64,000 nt of DNA, taken from contig JAJPKQ010000041.1 in NCBI GenBank assembly GCA_021323635.1, positions 1 through 64,000 of the forward strand. Reading direction: 5' to 3'. Numbering within the stretch: the stretch's first letter is position 1; every line of letters begins with the position of its first letter. A program made the position numbers and the translations under genes. This DNA is from a bacterium (lineage in GTDB: Bacteria > Actinomycetota > Thermoleophilia > Solirubrobacterales > Solirubrobacteraceae). Below, one piece after another: positions 28,101-35,812 of the stretch. The notes beneath the pieces were generated by a model. That model saw nothing but the letters and a program-made list of their open reading frames with translations. It searched no databases and had not been told where the DNA came from.

Positions 28101-28779
28101 CGGCTCTTACCGACCGCTGCAGGTGCTCGCAGACCCCGGCTCGATCCTTGACGCCAGGCCGCCCGCCGCGGTGGCGGCGGGCAATGTCGAGACCTCCTCG
28201 CGCGTCGCCGATCTCGTGCTCGGCGCCTTCGGGCGCGCGCTGGGCCAGGGGACCATGAACAACCTCACCCTCGGCAACGAGCGCTTCTCCTACTACGAGA
28301 CGATCGGCGGCGGCCAGGGCGCCTGCCCGGACGCACCGGGCCCAAGCGGTGTGCACGTGGCGATGAGCAACACGCTCAACACCCCTGTGGAGACGCTCGA
28401 GCGCGACTACCCGCTGCGTGTGCGCAGCTACGCGATCAGGCGCGGCAGCGGCGGCGAGGGGCGCCACCAGGGCGGCGATGGCGTGGTACGCGAGATCGAA
28501 GCCCGCGAGCAGATGCGCTTCTCGCTGATCGCCGAGCGCAGATCGCATCCCCCGCGCGGCGCCCAGGGGGGCGCTGACGGCGCGCCCGGGCGCGACCGCC
28601 TGCTGCGCGCAGGAGGCCCGGCGCTGGGGGAGCCGCTCGCCGCCAAGAGCTCCGGCACGCTGCAGCCAGGCTGGCGCATCCGCGTCGAGACACCGGGCGG
28701 CGGCGGCTTTGGCTCGCCCGCGCGCCGGCGGCGCCAGCGACCGCGCCAAGCCAGCGAAGGGGAGCCCGACAGCCGCTAG
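25117..28779 (+). CDS. fused hydantoinase/oxoprolinase HyuA-HyuB
   Basis: A 1220-aa ATP-dependent amidohydrolase combining both subunits. Residues ~1-690 are Hyu[16 protein letters not shown] (ASKHA phosphate loop), [26 protein letters not shown] and [10 protein letters not shown]. Residues ~700-1205 are Hyu[36 protein letters not shown] and [12 protein letters not shown]. Families act on 5-oxoproline, hydantoins or N-methyl hydantoins, or carboxylate ketones; the substrate cannot be inferred. Bacterial HyuA and HyuB are usually separate genes, while fused forms resemble eukaryotic 5-oxoprolinase. The GTG at 25117 lies 4 bp after the enoyl-CoA hydratase stop. Confidence 0.93.
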   Translation: MSAHGGLSLLGVDVGGTFTDAVLIARGRLRSVKVPSTPAQPERAILDALAALLEGAPEPTPLARFAHGMTVATNALLEGRMASTALIATEGFCDIIELARQQRAELYRPCAPHPPALSPPERRLGARERTLPEGVERELSAAALQELIAAIAAAEVQAVAVCLLHSYAHPQHEQMIAEALAEALPDVHVSLSHELVGTIREYERAATTELDAALSPLLSGYLRALGRATARRSLCAPSVISSSGGLLDIERAAAHAALTLLSGPAGGVRGAQLIARRAGEPDALCFDMGGTSCDVCLIRGGEVGESAQRTLAGRPVALPALDIITIGAGGGSIAWRDRGGALCVGPRSAGASPGPACYGRGGSEPTVTDANLLLGRLRAEVALAGGLRLDPAAAERAIAALANSLGIGTLACAEGIVRVAEEEMARALRLASVERGIDPRSMALLAFGGAGPLHAAALAQALGIERVLVPGSAGVLSALGLAAAPPRADVARTVLLAGEALSAERIRSAIRELLARASAALREPTERVRVTYELRYVGQSFELPVIDECTQREPEVDVQRLCARFGQEHERRFGYRQEGEPIELVTIRVSAFGGSAEVAEQALVAAADSGEAPPLPISLICDGSVRPARLHRRLPEPGEPISGPAVIALASSTVLVPERWQARTLAGGTLQLRVDREVVERDDRRRELRRAPAMARPARRLDPVSLRISLGALHSICEEMGSVLVRASHSANIKERRDASSALFDAAGQLVMQAEHIPVHLGAMPEAVAAVLGFEQRPGSSFILNDPYAGGTHLPDITIITPAFLAGELIGFAATRAHHADVGASEPGSMPAHSRTLAEEGIVIAPQRIETETIERLVASMRQPRERRADLRAQLASCRLGAERLRALASSVGAARLHAQLDAVLDYAERRMRSELVRLRERHGEELHNEDVLEGSEHELTLRLRVLLGQGSATLDFRGSAPADPGNLNCPLAVTRSACYYALRVLCDPDIPPCAGSYRPLQVLADPGSILDARPPAAVAAGNVETSSRVADLVLGAFGRALGQGTMNNLTLGNERFSYYETIGGGQGACPDAPGPSGVHVAMSNTLNTPVETLERDYPLRVRSYAIRRGSGGEGRHQGGDGVVREIEAREQMRFSLIAERRSHPPRGAQGGADGAPGRDRLLRAGGPALGEPLAAKSSGTLQPGWRIRVETPGGGGFGSPARRRRQRPRQASEGEPDSR

Positions 28780-28781
28780 CA

Positions 28782-28910
28782 TCAAATTGCCGGCCGGCGG
28801 CCCCCCACCCACCCCCGCCGGTCGGCACTCCTTCGGGCAGATCGTCGCCGCGCGACCGCCGCCCAGCTCGGGCCCGCCTCCGGTAAGGCGTCGATTTGCA
28901 GGCAATTTGA
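28782..28910. repeat. 129-bp segment bounded by 10-bp perfect inverted repeats
   Basis: TCAAATTGCC at 28782-28791 and its exact complement GGCAATTTGA at 28901-28910 bracket a GC-rich hairpin and overlap the -35 of the next gene. The AT-rich arms stand out from the local sequence. No target-site duplication is visible. Confidence 0.5.
28789..28826 (+). terminator. strong hairpin terminator after hyuAB
   Basis: GCCGGCCGGCGG (28789-28800) pairs with CCGCCGGTCGGC (28815-28826) through 12 pairs including one G-U, around a C-rich 14-nt loop, 9 bp after the hyuAB stop. No U tract follows. Confidence 0.6.
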
Positions 28911-28935
28911 GAATCCCGTGATTATCGCCTATGCT
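28907..28935 (+). promoter_or_regulatory. promoter of the DUF1802 gene
   Basis: TTGAGA (28907-28912) and TATGCT (28930-28935) are separated by exactly 17 bp, a good vegetative sigma-factor promoter. The predicted leader to the ATG at 29016 is about 74 nt. Confidence 0.6.
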
Positions 28936-29015
28936 TAGCCCCCAGACCGCGCCGGTCGTACCCTCCGGCGGCACGGTCAACTGTTTGTTGTCGTTCGACC
29001 CCTCCAGGATCTCCG

Positions 29016-29648
29016 ATGCCAATTGCTCTCAAAGAATGGGCGGTCACCGTCCGCGCCCTCGCTGAAGGCGAGCAGCTGATCACCCTCCGCAAAGGAGGCG
29101 TGCGCGAGCCCGAGAAGCGCTTCCGCCTCGAGCACAACCGCTTCTTCCTCTACCCCACCTTCGACCACCAGTCCTACCACCTGGTGCGCGAATCCCACCA
29201 GCCCGAGATCAAGCGCGCGCTCGAGGAGGGCGTCTGGCCGGAGGGCGAGCCGAGCCTGCGCGAGCTGACGCTCGCCGCCGAGGTGCCCCAGCCCGACCGC
29301 GTCCGCATCCGCGCCTTCGCGGAGGTCGCAGCGCACTTCACGATCACCGACCGCCGCACGGTCGAGGCGCTCTCGCCCTTCTACGTCTGGACCAGCGACT
29401 ACGCGGAGAAGCGCCTGGAATGGAAGCGGCGTCACCCGCTGCACGTGCTGCTCCTGCGCGCATACCGCATCCCACGCCCCGTAACCGTGCGCGTGCGCGA
29501 CGAGCATCTGGGCTGCCGCTCCTGGTGCGAGATCCAGCGCGACCTGCCCTTCGAGGGCACGCCGGTGCTCTCCGAGGGCGAGTTCGAACGCGCCAGCGAG
29601 GAGATCGAATCGATCATCCGCGAGGCGGCCGCGCCGGCGCTCGTCTGA
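29016..29648 (+). CDS. DUF1802 family protein
   Basis: The 210-aa protein begins ALKEWAVTVRALAEGEQLITLRKGG and contains EKRFRLEHNRFFLYPTFDHQ, the usual DUF1802 signature, with a later YVWTSDYAEKRL block. No catalytic motif or signal peptide is evident, so it should be cytoplasmic. The family's function is unknown. It has its own promoter and ends 6 bp from the convergent zinc-ribbon gene. Confidence 0.85.
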   Translation: MPIALKEWAVTVRALAEGEQLITLRKGGVREPEKRFRLEHNRFFLYPTFDHQSYHLVRESHQPEIKRALEEGVWPEGEPSLRELTLAAEVPQPDRVRIRAFAEVAAHFTITDRRTVEALSPFYVWTSDYAEKRLEWKRRHPLHVLLLRAYRIPRPVTVRVRDEHLGCRSWCEIQRDLPFEGTPVLSEGEFERASEEIESIIREAAAPALV

Positions 29649-29654
29649 GTCGCG

Positions 29655-30083
29655 CTAGGCCTCCTTGCCGCCTTCCAGCAGCGCTTCCCGCGCCGCCTGC
29701 AGGCCGCCGGCGGCGACGAAGACGTCAAAGGGGCCGCCCGCCAGCAGCTCCGGGATCGGACGATCGGCTGCTCGCCGCAGCAGCGCAGGGATGCCCGCGT
29801 CCAGGAGCAGCTGGCGCACCATCTCCCCCTCCGGCTCATTGCTTGCGCGCGTCAGGCGCACGAGCGGCCCCTCGGCGTAGCGGGGGTTGATCTTGCGCGC
29901 CTGCTCGCGCAGCGCGCTCGGGCGCCCTGCGCCCTGGCCCCGCTGAGCCACTCTGCCAAGGGGGACGCCGCAGTGCTGGCAGAAGCGCTCCGGCTCGGCG
30001 TGCGTGGTGCCGCAGAGCGGGCAGCGCAGCGCGCCTGCGCGCTCAGCGTGCCGCCTGCTCGCTGCCTGCCGGCGCCACCTCAA
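29655..30083 (-). CDS. zinc-ribbon plus DUF2007-like protein
   Basis: The N-terminal half has a four-Cys ribbon, CPLCG...FCQHCG; the C-terminal half, LVRLTRASNEPEGEMVRQLLLDAGIPALLRR onward, resembles DUF2007 signal-transducing modules. The start is uncertain: the only canonical codon is a TTG at 30083, 41 bp inside mec, and the sequence before CPLCG looks like shadow coding. It lies last in the cysM-mec run. Role unknown. Confidence 0.7.
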   Translation of the reverse strand: MRWRRQAASRRHAERAGALRCPLCGTTHAEPERFCQHCGVPLGRVAQRGQGAGRPSALREQARKINPRYAEGPLVRLTRASNEPEGEMVRQLLLDAGIPALLRRAADRPIPELLAGGPFDVFVAAGGLQAAREALLEGGKEA

Positions 30084-30477
30084 CCACTACCTCCGAGACG
30101 ACCGCGCCGTCGATCAGGTAGGAGCGGACCGCGGGCTCCTCCCCGGCGAGGCCGACGATCAGCCACTCGACTCCCGGCCAGGACTGAGCGAAGTTGATGT
30201 CCGTCTGAGAGGGGTAGGGCGCGGTGCGCGTGTGCGAGTGGTAGATCGCCCCCAGCGACAGCCCTTCGGCCTCGATCCTGTTGTGCAGCTCCAACACCTC
30301 GCGCGGGTCGATCTCAAAGCGCAGCGGGCTTGCGGCGGCGTTGCGCGCGGGATGCACACGCGCGGCCCGGCGCTCGCCCGCGAGCTCGCCGAAGGCGATC
30401 ACCCCGCAGCACTCGTTCGGCGCCTCGCTGAGCGCGTGCTCGACGATCTGAGCGAGTAGCTCCTGCGCGATCACCAT
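30043..30477 (-). CDS. mec: JAMM (MPN+) metalloprotease, Mec-type
   Basis: The 144-aa zinc protease has the full JAMM set: Glu in EAPNECCGVI near residue 22 and HSH-x7-S-xx-D in YHSHTRTAPYPSQTD. In Mycobacterium, Mec+ (Rv1334) releases cysteine from the CysO-cysteine adduct made by CysM; gene adjacency to cysM (30 bp upstream) supports the same job. Unlike in Mycobacterium, cysO is not adjacent but 5.3 kb away. Because CysO here ends GGRR, the protease may also trim the CysO precursor. Confidence 0.88.
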   Translation of the reverse strand: MVIAQELLAQIVEHALSEAPNECCGVIAFGELAGERRAARVHPARNAAASPLRFEIDPREVLELHNRIEAEGLSLGAIYHSHTRTAPYPSQTDINFAQSWPGVEWLIVGLAGEEPAVRSYLIDGAVVSEVVVEVAPAGSEQAAR

Positions 30478-30507
30478 CGCTGCCTGCCAACCGCCGGAGC
30501 CCGGCAG

Positions 30508-31479
30508 CTACCACCAGACGGTCGCGTCGATGTCCGAGAGCTCCTCGAGCGGACGCGTGTAGATGCCGCTGGAGAGGTATTTCCAGCCGCCGTCGGCAAC
30601 CAAGAACACCACATTCCCCTCATCGAGCTCCTCTGCGATGCGCACCGCCACACGCGCGACCGCGCCGGATGAGGGGCCGGCAAAGAGCCCCTCCCGCTCG
30701 AGCAGTCGCCTGGTGAAGCGGATCGCGTCGGCGTTGCGCACGAAGATCTTGCGGTCCAGCAGCGAGAGGTCGATGATCGGCGGGATGAAGCCTTCATCGA
30801 GCGAGCGCAGCCCCTGCACGGGCTCCCCGGGCATCGGCTCGGCGGCGACGATCTTGACCGCCTCGCCGAAGGCCTCCTTCAGGCGCCGGCCGCAGCCCAT
30901 CAGCGTCCCGCCGGTGCCGAGGCCCGCCACGAATGCCGAGACCTCCTCGAGCGCTTCTAAGATCTCAACCGCCGTGCCGTTGTAGTGGGCGGCGGGGTTG
31001 GCCTTGTTGCCGTACTGGTAGGGCATGTACCACGAGGAGTCCTGGGCGGCCAGCTCAAGCGCCTTCTCGACCGCCCCATTGGAGCCCTTGGCGCCCTCGG
31101 AGAAGATCACCTTGGCGCCGTACATCTGAAGCAGCTGGCGACGCTCGGCGGTGACGTTCTCGGGCATCACGACCGTCAGCTCATAGCCCTTGCGCGCGCA
31201 GATCATCGCCAGCGCGATACCGGTGTTGCCGGAGGTCGGCTCGATGATCCGCTGCCCGCGCGCCAGCGCGCCGCGCTCCTCGGCGTCCTCGATCAGCGCC
31301 CGCGCGACACGGTCCTTGACCGAGCCGGTCGGGTTGGTGCCCTCGAGCTTCGCCCAGATGCGCACGCCCTCCTTGGGTGAGAGCGTGGGCAGCTCGACCA
31401 GCGGCGTGTTGCCGATCGCTGCGACCAGGTCGCTGAAGCGACCCGCGCAGGGCTTGTTGCACAGCCGTTCGAGGGCCAT
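30508..31479 (-). CDS. cysM: cysteine synthase, CysM type (CysO-thiocarboxylate dependent, inferred)
   Basis: PLP enzyme, 323 aa. AKLEGTNPTGSVKDRVA contains the PLP lysine, PTSGNTGIALAMICA binds the substrate carboxylate and GLGTGGTLMGCGRRLKE holds the phosphate. The C-terminus DIDATVWW resembles the flexible CysM tail. In actinobacteria this type uses O-phosphoserine and CysO-thiocarboxylate rather than O-acetylserine and sulfide. The mec neighbour and the presence of cysO and an E1-rhodanese in the window support that assignment. Minus-strand TATATT about 10 nt before the ATG at 31479 may be its -10. Confidence 0.9.
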   Translation of the reverse strand: MALERLCNKPCAGRFSDLVAAIGNTPLVELPTLSPKEGVRIWAKLEGTNPTGSVKDRVARALIEDAEERGALARGQRIIEPTSGNTGIALAMICARKGYELTVVMPENVTAERRQLLQMYGAKVIFSEGAKGSNGAVEKALELAAQDSSWYMPYQYGNKANPAAHYNGTAVEILEALEEVSAFVAGLGTGGTLMGCGRRLKEAFGEAVKIVAAEPMPGEPVQGLRSLDEGFIPPIIDLSLLDRKIFVRNADAIRFTRRLLEREGLFAGPSSGAVARVAVRIAEELDEGNVVFLVADGGWKYLSSGIYTRPLEELSDIDATVWW

Positions 31480-31689
31480 CTCCTAAGGAAATATAGCCAG
31501 CCGCAGAGGCCGGGACCAGGGCCTGGATCTGCGCACGCGCAGCCTGGGCGCAGCGACGGCGCAGGCGCCCGCGAGGAGGCCACCGGGTCGCGCTCGCCCC
31601 GCCGCGCGGCGCGCCCGTCTGCCGCACAGCGCAGGGAGCATCCTGTGCGTTTACATATGCACGTGTGCTGTCAATCACACTTACACGCA

Positions 31690-31706
31690 ACCGTAGTTTG
31701 TACGGT
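31690..31706. promoter_or_regulatory. palindromic operator candidate upstream of the MMPL exporter
   Basis: ACCGTA (31690-31695) and TACGGT (31701-31706) form a perfect 6-bp inverted repeat with a 5-bp spacer, in an AT-richer patch within the 325-bp gap between divergent cysM and the MMPL gene. A second, weaker inverted repeat GTGTG-N8-CACAC lies at 31667-31684. The layout suits a TetR- or MarR-type repressor. No regulator gene is adjacent. Nothing else recognisable fills 31480-31804 apart from the two gene starts. Confidence 0.45.
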
Positions 31707-31804
31707 GGTCTCTGTAGGCATCAGGGATCGAAGATGACGGCGGTTGAGGTTTGCGCGGTGCTCCGGGTCGACGCCAGCAAATAGCGAGCTTCAAGGAGCA
31801 TCGG

Positions 31805-34800
31805 GTGCACAGCACAGCCCACTTCAGGCCCAGGCGCTTACCGCGACTGGCAGGGCGCATCGCCCGCGGGGGGAGCGGACGGCCGCTGCCCTGGGCCAGC
31901 CGGCGCCACCACACGCGTCCCCGCCTGCGCACGCGTGGCGCGCTGAGCGTGTCGCGCCGCCGAGCGCTTGGCGCCCTGGGCGTCTGGGCGCTGGCGGTGG
32001 TCGGGCTCGGGCTGCTCGGCCAGCGTGTCGAAGGTCGCCTCAGCCCGCTCACGCTGGAAGTCCCGGGCTCTCCCTCCGCCAAGGCTGAAGCGCTGCTGCA
32101 GCACAGGTTCGGCAACTCGATACCGATCGCGATCCTGCTGCGCGGCTCACCCCAGGCGCTGGCAAGCCAGGGCCCGGCCGTCGTGCGCTCGCTGCGGACA
32201 CTCTCCAACGTGGAGGTGCTCTCACCCTTCGAAGGCAGCCAGACGTTCGCGTCCGCCAGCAAGAGCGAGCTGCGACCGACACCTGACGCCGCGCTTGTGC
32301 TCGTCAGCTTCATCAGGAGGCAGAGCGAAGCGATGGCGACGGTGCCCGCAACCGAAAGCATCCTCAAGCGCACCGTGCGCGCCCCGGTGCACAGCTACCT
32401 GACCGGCCTGGCGGTGGTCGGCAAGGCGCTGCAGGACGCCACGCTGTCGAGCACCGAGCAGGCGGAGCTGATCGCCCTGCCGGTTCTGATTCTCGTGCTC
32501 CTGCTCGTCTTCCGCTCGCCCGTTGCGGCCGCGCTGCCGCTGCTGATGGGCGGCGCGACGGTGGTCGCCGGACACGGCCTGCTGTGGCTTGCAAGCTTCA
32601 TCACGCCGATCAACTCGCTCGGGGTGGCGATCGCCGCGATGATGAGCCTCGCGCTCGGCGTCGACTACTCGCTGCTGATGATCTCCCGCGTGCGCCAGGA
32701 GCTGGCCGCGGGCGCAAGCCACCCGGCCGCGATCGCCACCGCCAGGCGTCTCGCCGGGCGCACGATCGCGGCAGCCGGCGGCACGCTCGCGCTGACGATG
32801 CTTGCCGCAAGCGCGGTCGCGACGCCGGGCCTGCTCGGACCGGTCGCAATCGGGGTTGTCATCTCGGGGCTGCTCAGCGTCGCGCTGGCGCTCACCGCGC
32901 TGCCCGCGATGCTGCGCCTCCTGGGCCCCCTGCTCAACCGCTGGGAGCTGCGGCTGCCGCGGCGAGGCCAGGGGCGCTCGCTCCCCGGCGCTGCGGCCCT
33001 GGCGCAGCGGCTGCTGTCGCATCCGGCGCTGGTCGCCCCGGCGATCCTGCTTGGCATGCTGGCGCTCGCGGTGCCGGCAGGAGCGCTGCAGATGGGCCCG
33101 CCGGATCCCTCCGAGCTTCCCGCCGGCAGCCCGGTTCGCACCGCGGTCAGAGTGGTTGAACGGACCATCGGCCCGGGCTGGACGGCGCCTTTTGTCATCA
33201 TCGCAAACGCCCACAGCGGCCCGATGACGACATCGCAGCGCATCGATGCGCTCGCGCGCTGGCAGGCTGAAGTCGCGCGGGCACCCGATGTCGCGGCAGT
33301 GCTCGGGCCCGCCTCGGTCGCCGGCGCACAGCAGCGCCTCGCCGAAGCGCACGTGCAGCTTGCAGCTGCGCCGCGGCAGCTCACCGCAGCCGATCGCGGC
33401 GTCGCTGGCCTGCGCTCGGGCCTGCAGAGCGCGCGCTCAGGAGTGCAGGCGCTGCGCAGCGGCCTCGCTGCCGCGCTTGGCGGCGCCAAGGCGCTGGGCT
33501 CGGGCCTGCAGAGCGCGCACGGCGCGGCCGGTGAGCTGGCAAGCGCAGGCGGGCGCGCTCACAGCGGCGCGCAGGCGCTGGCCGCCGGCGCCGGAGTCGC
33601 CCAGCAGGGCGCAAGCCGCCTGGCGGCCGAATCGGCTCGCGCACGCGCGGGGGCGGGCGAGCTGGCCTCGGCTAGCGCCCGCGCGCACGCCGGCGCAAGC
33701 CGCCTGGCGGCCGAATCGGCTCGCGCACGCGCGGGGGCGACGCAGATCGCAGCCGCCGCGGAAGGCGCCCAGCAGGGCGCAAGCAGCCTTGCCGCCGAAT
33801 CGGGGCACGCGCGCGCGGGCGCCGGCGAGCTCGCCGAAGGGCTGGCGCAGGCCGCAGACGCATCGGCGCAGCTGGCGCACGGCCTGGGCGAAGCCGAAGC
33901 GGGCGCGAAGGCGCTGGCGGCATCGGACCATCGGCTCGCGACCGGCGCCGCAGAAGAGGCGACGGGGATGGAAGAACTTGACGCGACCGTCCGCGCAGTC
34001 GCAGCGCCACTGCAGCTGCTCAGCGAAGAGCTTCACGCCTGGGCGGGCCTGATCGAAGCCTCGCGCAGCTCTGAAGCCGCAATCGAAGCAAAGCTTGAGG
34101 AAGCGATGCGCCAGCTCGAAGCGATGACGCTCGGACGCGAAGACCCCCGCTACCCCGCGCTCGCCCAGGCGCTCTCCTCGCTCAAGGGCATGCTTGAAGG
34201 CAGTGGGCTGGCGAGGCTCGAAGGCGGACGCAGACAACTGCAGAGCGCGCTCGAACGCCTGCTTGCGCTCCCCGAAGAGCTCTCGAAGCTCCTGACCGAC
34301 TTCAACCGCCTCACGGTCGGCGCCAGAAGAATCGCGACGGGCGCTCAGGAATCCGAAGAAGGCGCCCAGCGGCTGAGCTCCGCGATCGATGCTCTGCACC
34401 ACGGCAGCGGGCAGCTCGCGGGCGGCATGCAGAGCCTGCAGGCCGGCGCTGGCCGGCTCGAGGGCGGCCTTGCGCTGCTTGAAGCCGGCAGCGGGCAGCT
34501 CGCGGGCGGCCTCGGCCAGCTCAGCGCGGCCAACCGAGGTCTGGCGGGCGGCTTGAACGCGCTGGCAGGGGGCAACCAGGCTCTTGCAGGCGGCCTGGGA
34601 AGGGTTGCCACGGGCAGCGATCGCCTCGCTGGGGGCCTGGGGACGCTGGCGGCGGGCAACCGGCAGCTGGCAGGCGGCCTGGGCGCGGCCGTCGCGGGCA
34701 GCGGTCGCTTGGCCGGAGGCCTGGAAGCTCTGGCCGCGGGCAACCGGCAGCTGGCAGGCGGCCTGGGCGCGGCCGTCGCGGGCAGCGGTCGCTTGGCCGG

Positions 34801-35779
34801 CGGCCTCGCGAGCGCCCATCAGCGCACGGGCGCGCTGCAGGCGGGCCTCGCAGCGGCGCAACGACCCCTCGCTCACTACGCGGCGATGCTAGAACGCTAT
34901 GAGCACGACTTCCGGCTGCTGCACGCAAAGGCGCCGGGCACGCTCGACTCCGGCTACCTAGTGCTCGCTGCGCTCGACGGCACCGTCGGCGCAGCGCGCG
35001 AACAGGCAGCGCAGCTGGTCAATGTCAACGGCGGCGGCCAGGCGGCGCGCATGATGATCATCGCCGCAAGCCCGCCCAACTCCGCAGCGACCGCGGCGCT
35101 CTCCGCGCGTCTGCGGGCCTCGCTGCCGGCGCTAGCGCGGGCGACCGGCGCGACCGTGCAGGTCGGTCAGGGTGCGCAGTACCTGCTCGACTACAAGAAC
35201 GCCAACACCGCGCGCTTCCCCTGGCTCGTGCTCTCGCTGGCGGCGATCGCCGCACTGATGCTGATCGTGATTCTGCGGGCGCTGCCGCTGGCGCTGATCG
35301 CCGTCGCGCTGAACCTCGCGACGATCGCGGTCGCGCTCGGCGCGCTGGAGCTGCTGACCGCAACGCACCTGCTCGGCGGTCCCGGCTACATCGACGCGGC
35401 CTCCGGCGCGGGCATCGTCTCGATCATGTTCGTCCTCTCGATCGACTACGAGGTGTTCCTGCTGATGCGCATGCGCGAGCACTGGCTGGCGCGCCGCGAC
35501 GCCAATGCGGCGATCTTCCACGGGCTGGGCAACACGGCCGGCGTGATCACCGGATCGGCCGCGATCATGACGGCGGTCTTCTGCGCCTTTGCCAGCGCCT
35601 CGGTGGTGCCGCTGCGTCAGTTCGGCATCGGCCTCACGATCGCGGTGCTGCTCGATGCGACGCTCGTCCGGCTGGTCCTGCTGCCGGCGCTGATGCGGCT
35701 GGCAGGCGCGCGCATCTGGTGGCTGCCGCGCGCGCTCGAGCGCCGCCTGCCGGCAATCGAGGGCACCGCGTCAGCCTGA
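31805..35779 (+). CDS. MMPL/RND-type exporter with very long repeat-rich extracytoplasmic domain
   Basis: A 1324-aa membrane exporter. An N-terminal helix (~residues 53-71) precedes a first extracytoplasmic loop, then helices at ~220-400 containing LGVDYSLLMISRVRQE; a second loop of about 700 residues follows, and a second helix bundle at ~1137-1290 containing MFVLSIDYEVFLLMRMRE. Both GVDYS and SIDYE motifs fit MMPL proton relays. The second loop holds 14-residue repeats such as AAGNRQLAGGLGAA, likely a helical stalk. The GTG at 31805 has AAGGAG with 6-nt spacing. Glu codons are often GAA, unlike neighbours that prefer GAG. Substrate, probably a lipid or hydrophobic compound, is unknown. Confidence 0.92.
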   Translation: MHSTAHFRPRRLPRLAGRIARGGSGRPLPWASRRHHTRPRLRTRGALSVSRRRALGALGVWALAVVGLGLLGQRVEGRLSPLTLEVPGSPSAKAEALLQHRFGNSIPIAILLRGSPQALASQGPAVVRSLRTLSNVEVLSPFEGSQTFASASKSELRPTPDAALVLVSFIRRQSEAMATVPATESILKRTVRAPVHSYLTGLAVVGKALQDATLSSTEQAELIALPVLILVLLLVFRSPVAAALPLLMGGATVVAGHGLLWLASFITPINSLGVAIAAMMSLALGVDYSLLMISRVRQELAAGASHPAAIATARRLAGRTIAAAGGTLALTMLAASAVATPGLLGPVAIGVVISGLLSVALALTALPAMLRLLGPLLNRWELRLPRRGQGRSLPGAAALAQRLLSHPALVAPAILLGMLALAVPAGALQMGPPDPSELPAGSPVRTAVRVVERTIGPGWTAPFVIIANAHSGPMTTSQRIDALARWQAEVARAPDVAAVLGPASVAGAQQRLAEAHVQLAAAPRQLTAADRGVAGLRSGLQSARSGVQALRSGLAAALGGAKALGSGLQSAHGAAGELASAGGRAHSGAQALAAGAGVAQQGASRLAAESARARAGAGELASASARAHAGASRLAAESARARAGATQIAAAAEGAQQGASSLAAESGHARAGAGELAEGLAQAADASAQLAHGLGEAEAGAKALAASDHRLATGAAEEATGMEELDATVRAVAAPLQLLSEELHAWAGLIEASRSSEAAIEAKLEEAMRQLEAMTLGREDPRYPALAQALSSLKGMLEGSGLARLEGGRRQLQSALERLLALPEELSKLLTDFNRLTVGARRIATGAQESEEGAQRLSSAIDALHHGSGQLAGGMQSLQAGAGRLEGGLALLEAGSGQLAGGLGQLSAANRGLAGGLNALAGGNQALAGGLGRVATGSDRLAGGLGTLAAGNRQLAGGLGAAVAGSGRLAGGLEALAAGNRQLAGGLGAAVAGSGRLAGGLASAHQRTGALQAGLAAAQRPLAHYAAMLERYEHDFRLLHAKAPGTLDSGYLVLAALDGTVGAAREQAAQLVNVNGGGQAARMMIIAASPPNSAATAALSARLRASLPALARATGATVQVGQGAQYLLDYKNANTARFPWLVLSLAAIAALMLIVILRALPLALIAVALNLATIAVALGALELLTATHLLGGPGYIDAASGAGIVSIMFVLSIDYEVFLLMRMREHWLARRDANAAIFHGLGNTAGVITGSAAIMTAVFCAFASASVVPLRQFGIGLTIAVLLDATLVRLVLLPALMRLAGARIWWLPRALERRLPAIEGTASA
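33611..33823 (+). repeat. 84-bp period direct repeats in MMPL gene, block 1
   Basis: A 45-bp segment at 33611-33655 recurs exactly at 33695-33739, and its first bases recur again at 33779: an 84-bp (28-residue) period encoding units like GASRLAAESARARAGA. Confidence 0.85.
34652..34800 (+). repeat. 84-bp period direct repeats in MMPL gene, block 2
   Basis: The 65 bp at 34652-34716 are repeated exactly at 34736-34800, offset 84 bp. The protein unit is two 14-residue repeats (NRQLAGGLGAAVAGSGRLAG). Divergent copies extend upstream to about 34380. Confidence 0.88.
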
Positions 35780-35798
35780 CGCCGCGATCCTCGCGGCG
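35780..35798. terminator. bidirectional hairpin terminator
   Basis: CGCCGCGA-TCC-TCGCGGCG, a perfect 8-bp stem with 3-nt loop, starts at the first base after the MMPL stop and lies 15 bp before the convergent cysO stop. Confidence 0.65.
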
Positions 35799-35812
35799 AG
35801 CGCTTCGCCCCG

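Noticed and set aside
28985-29005. tRNA T-arm-like GTTCGACCCC
   Set aside because: No matching acceptor, D-arm or anticodon arm could be folded around it.
33611-34800. CRISPR-like periodic repeats
   Set aside because: Repeats are in frame, have an 84-bp period with coding spacers and encode regular 14-residue units inside one exporter gene.
33437-34876. 479-residue open frame on the minus strand
   Set aside because: It lies wholly antisense to the repeat region of the MMPL gene; its composition mirrors the repeats and it has no domain similarity.
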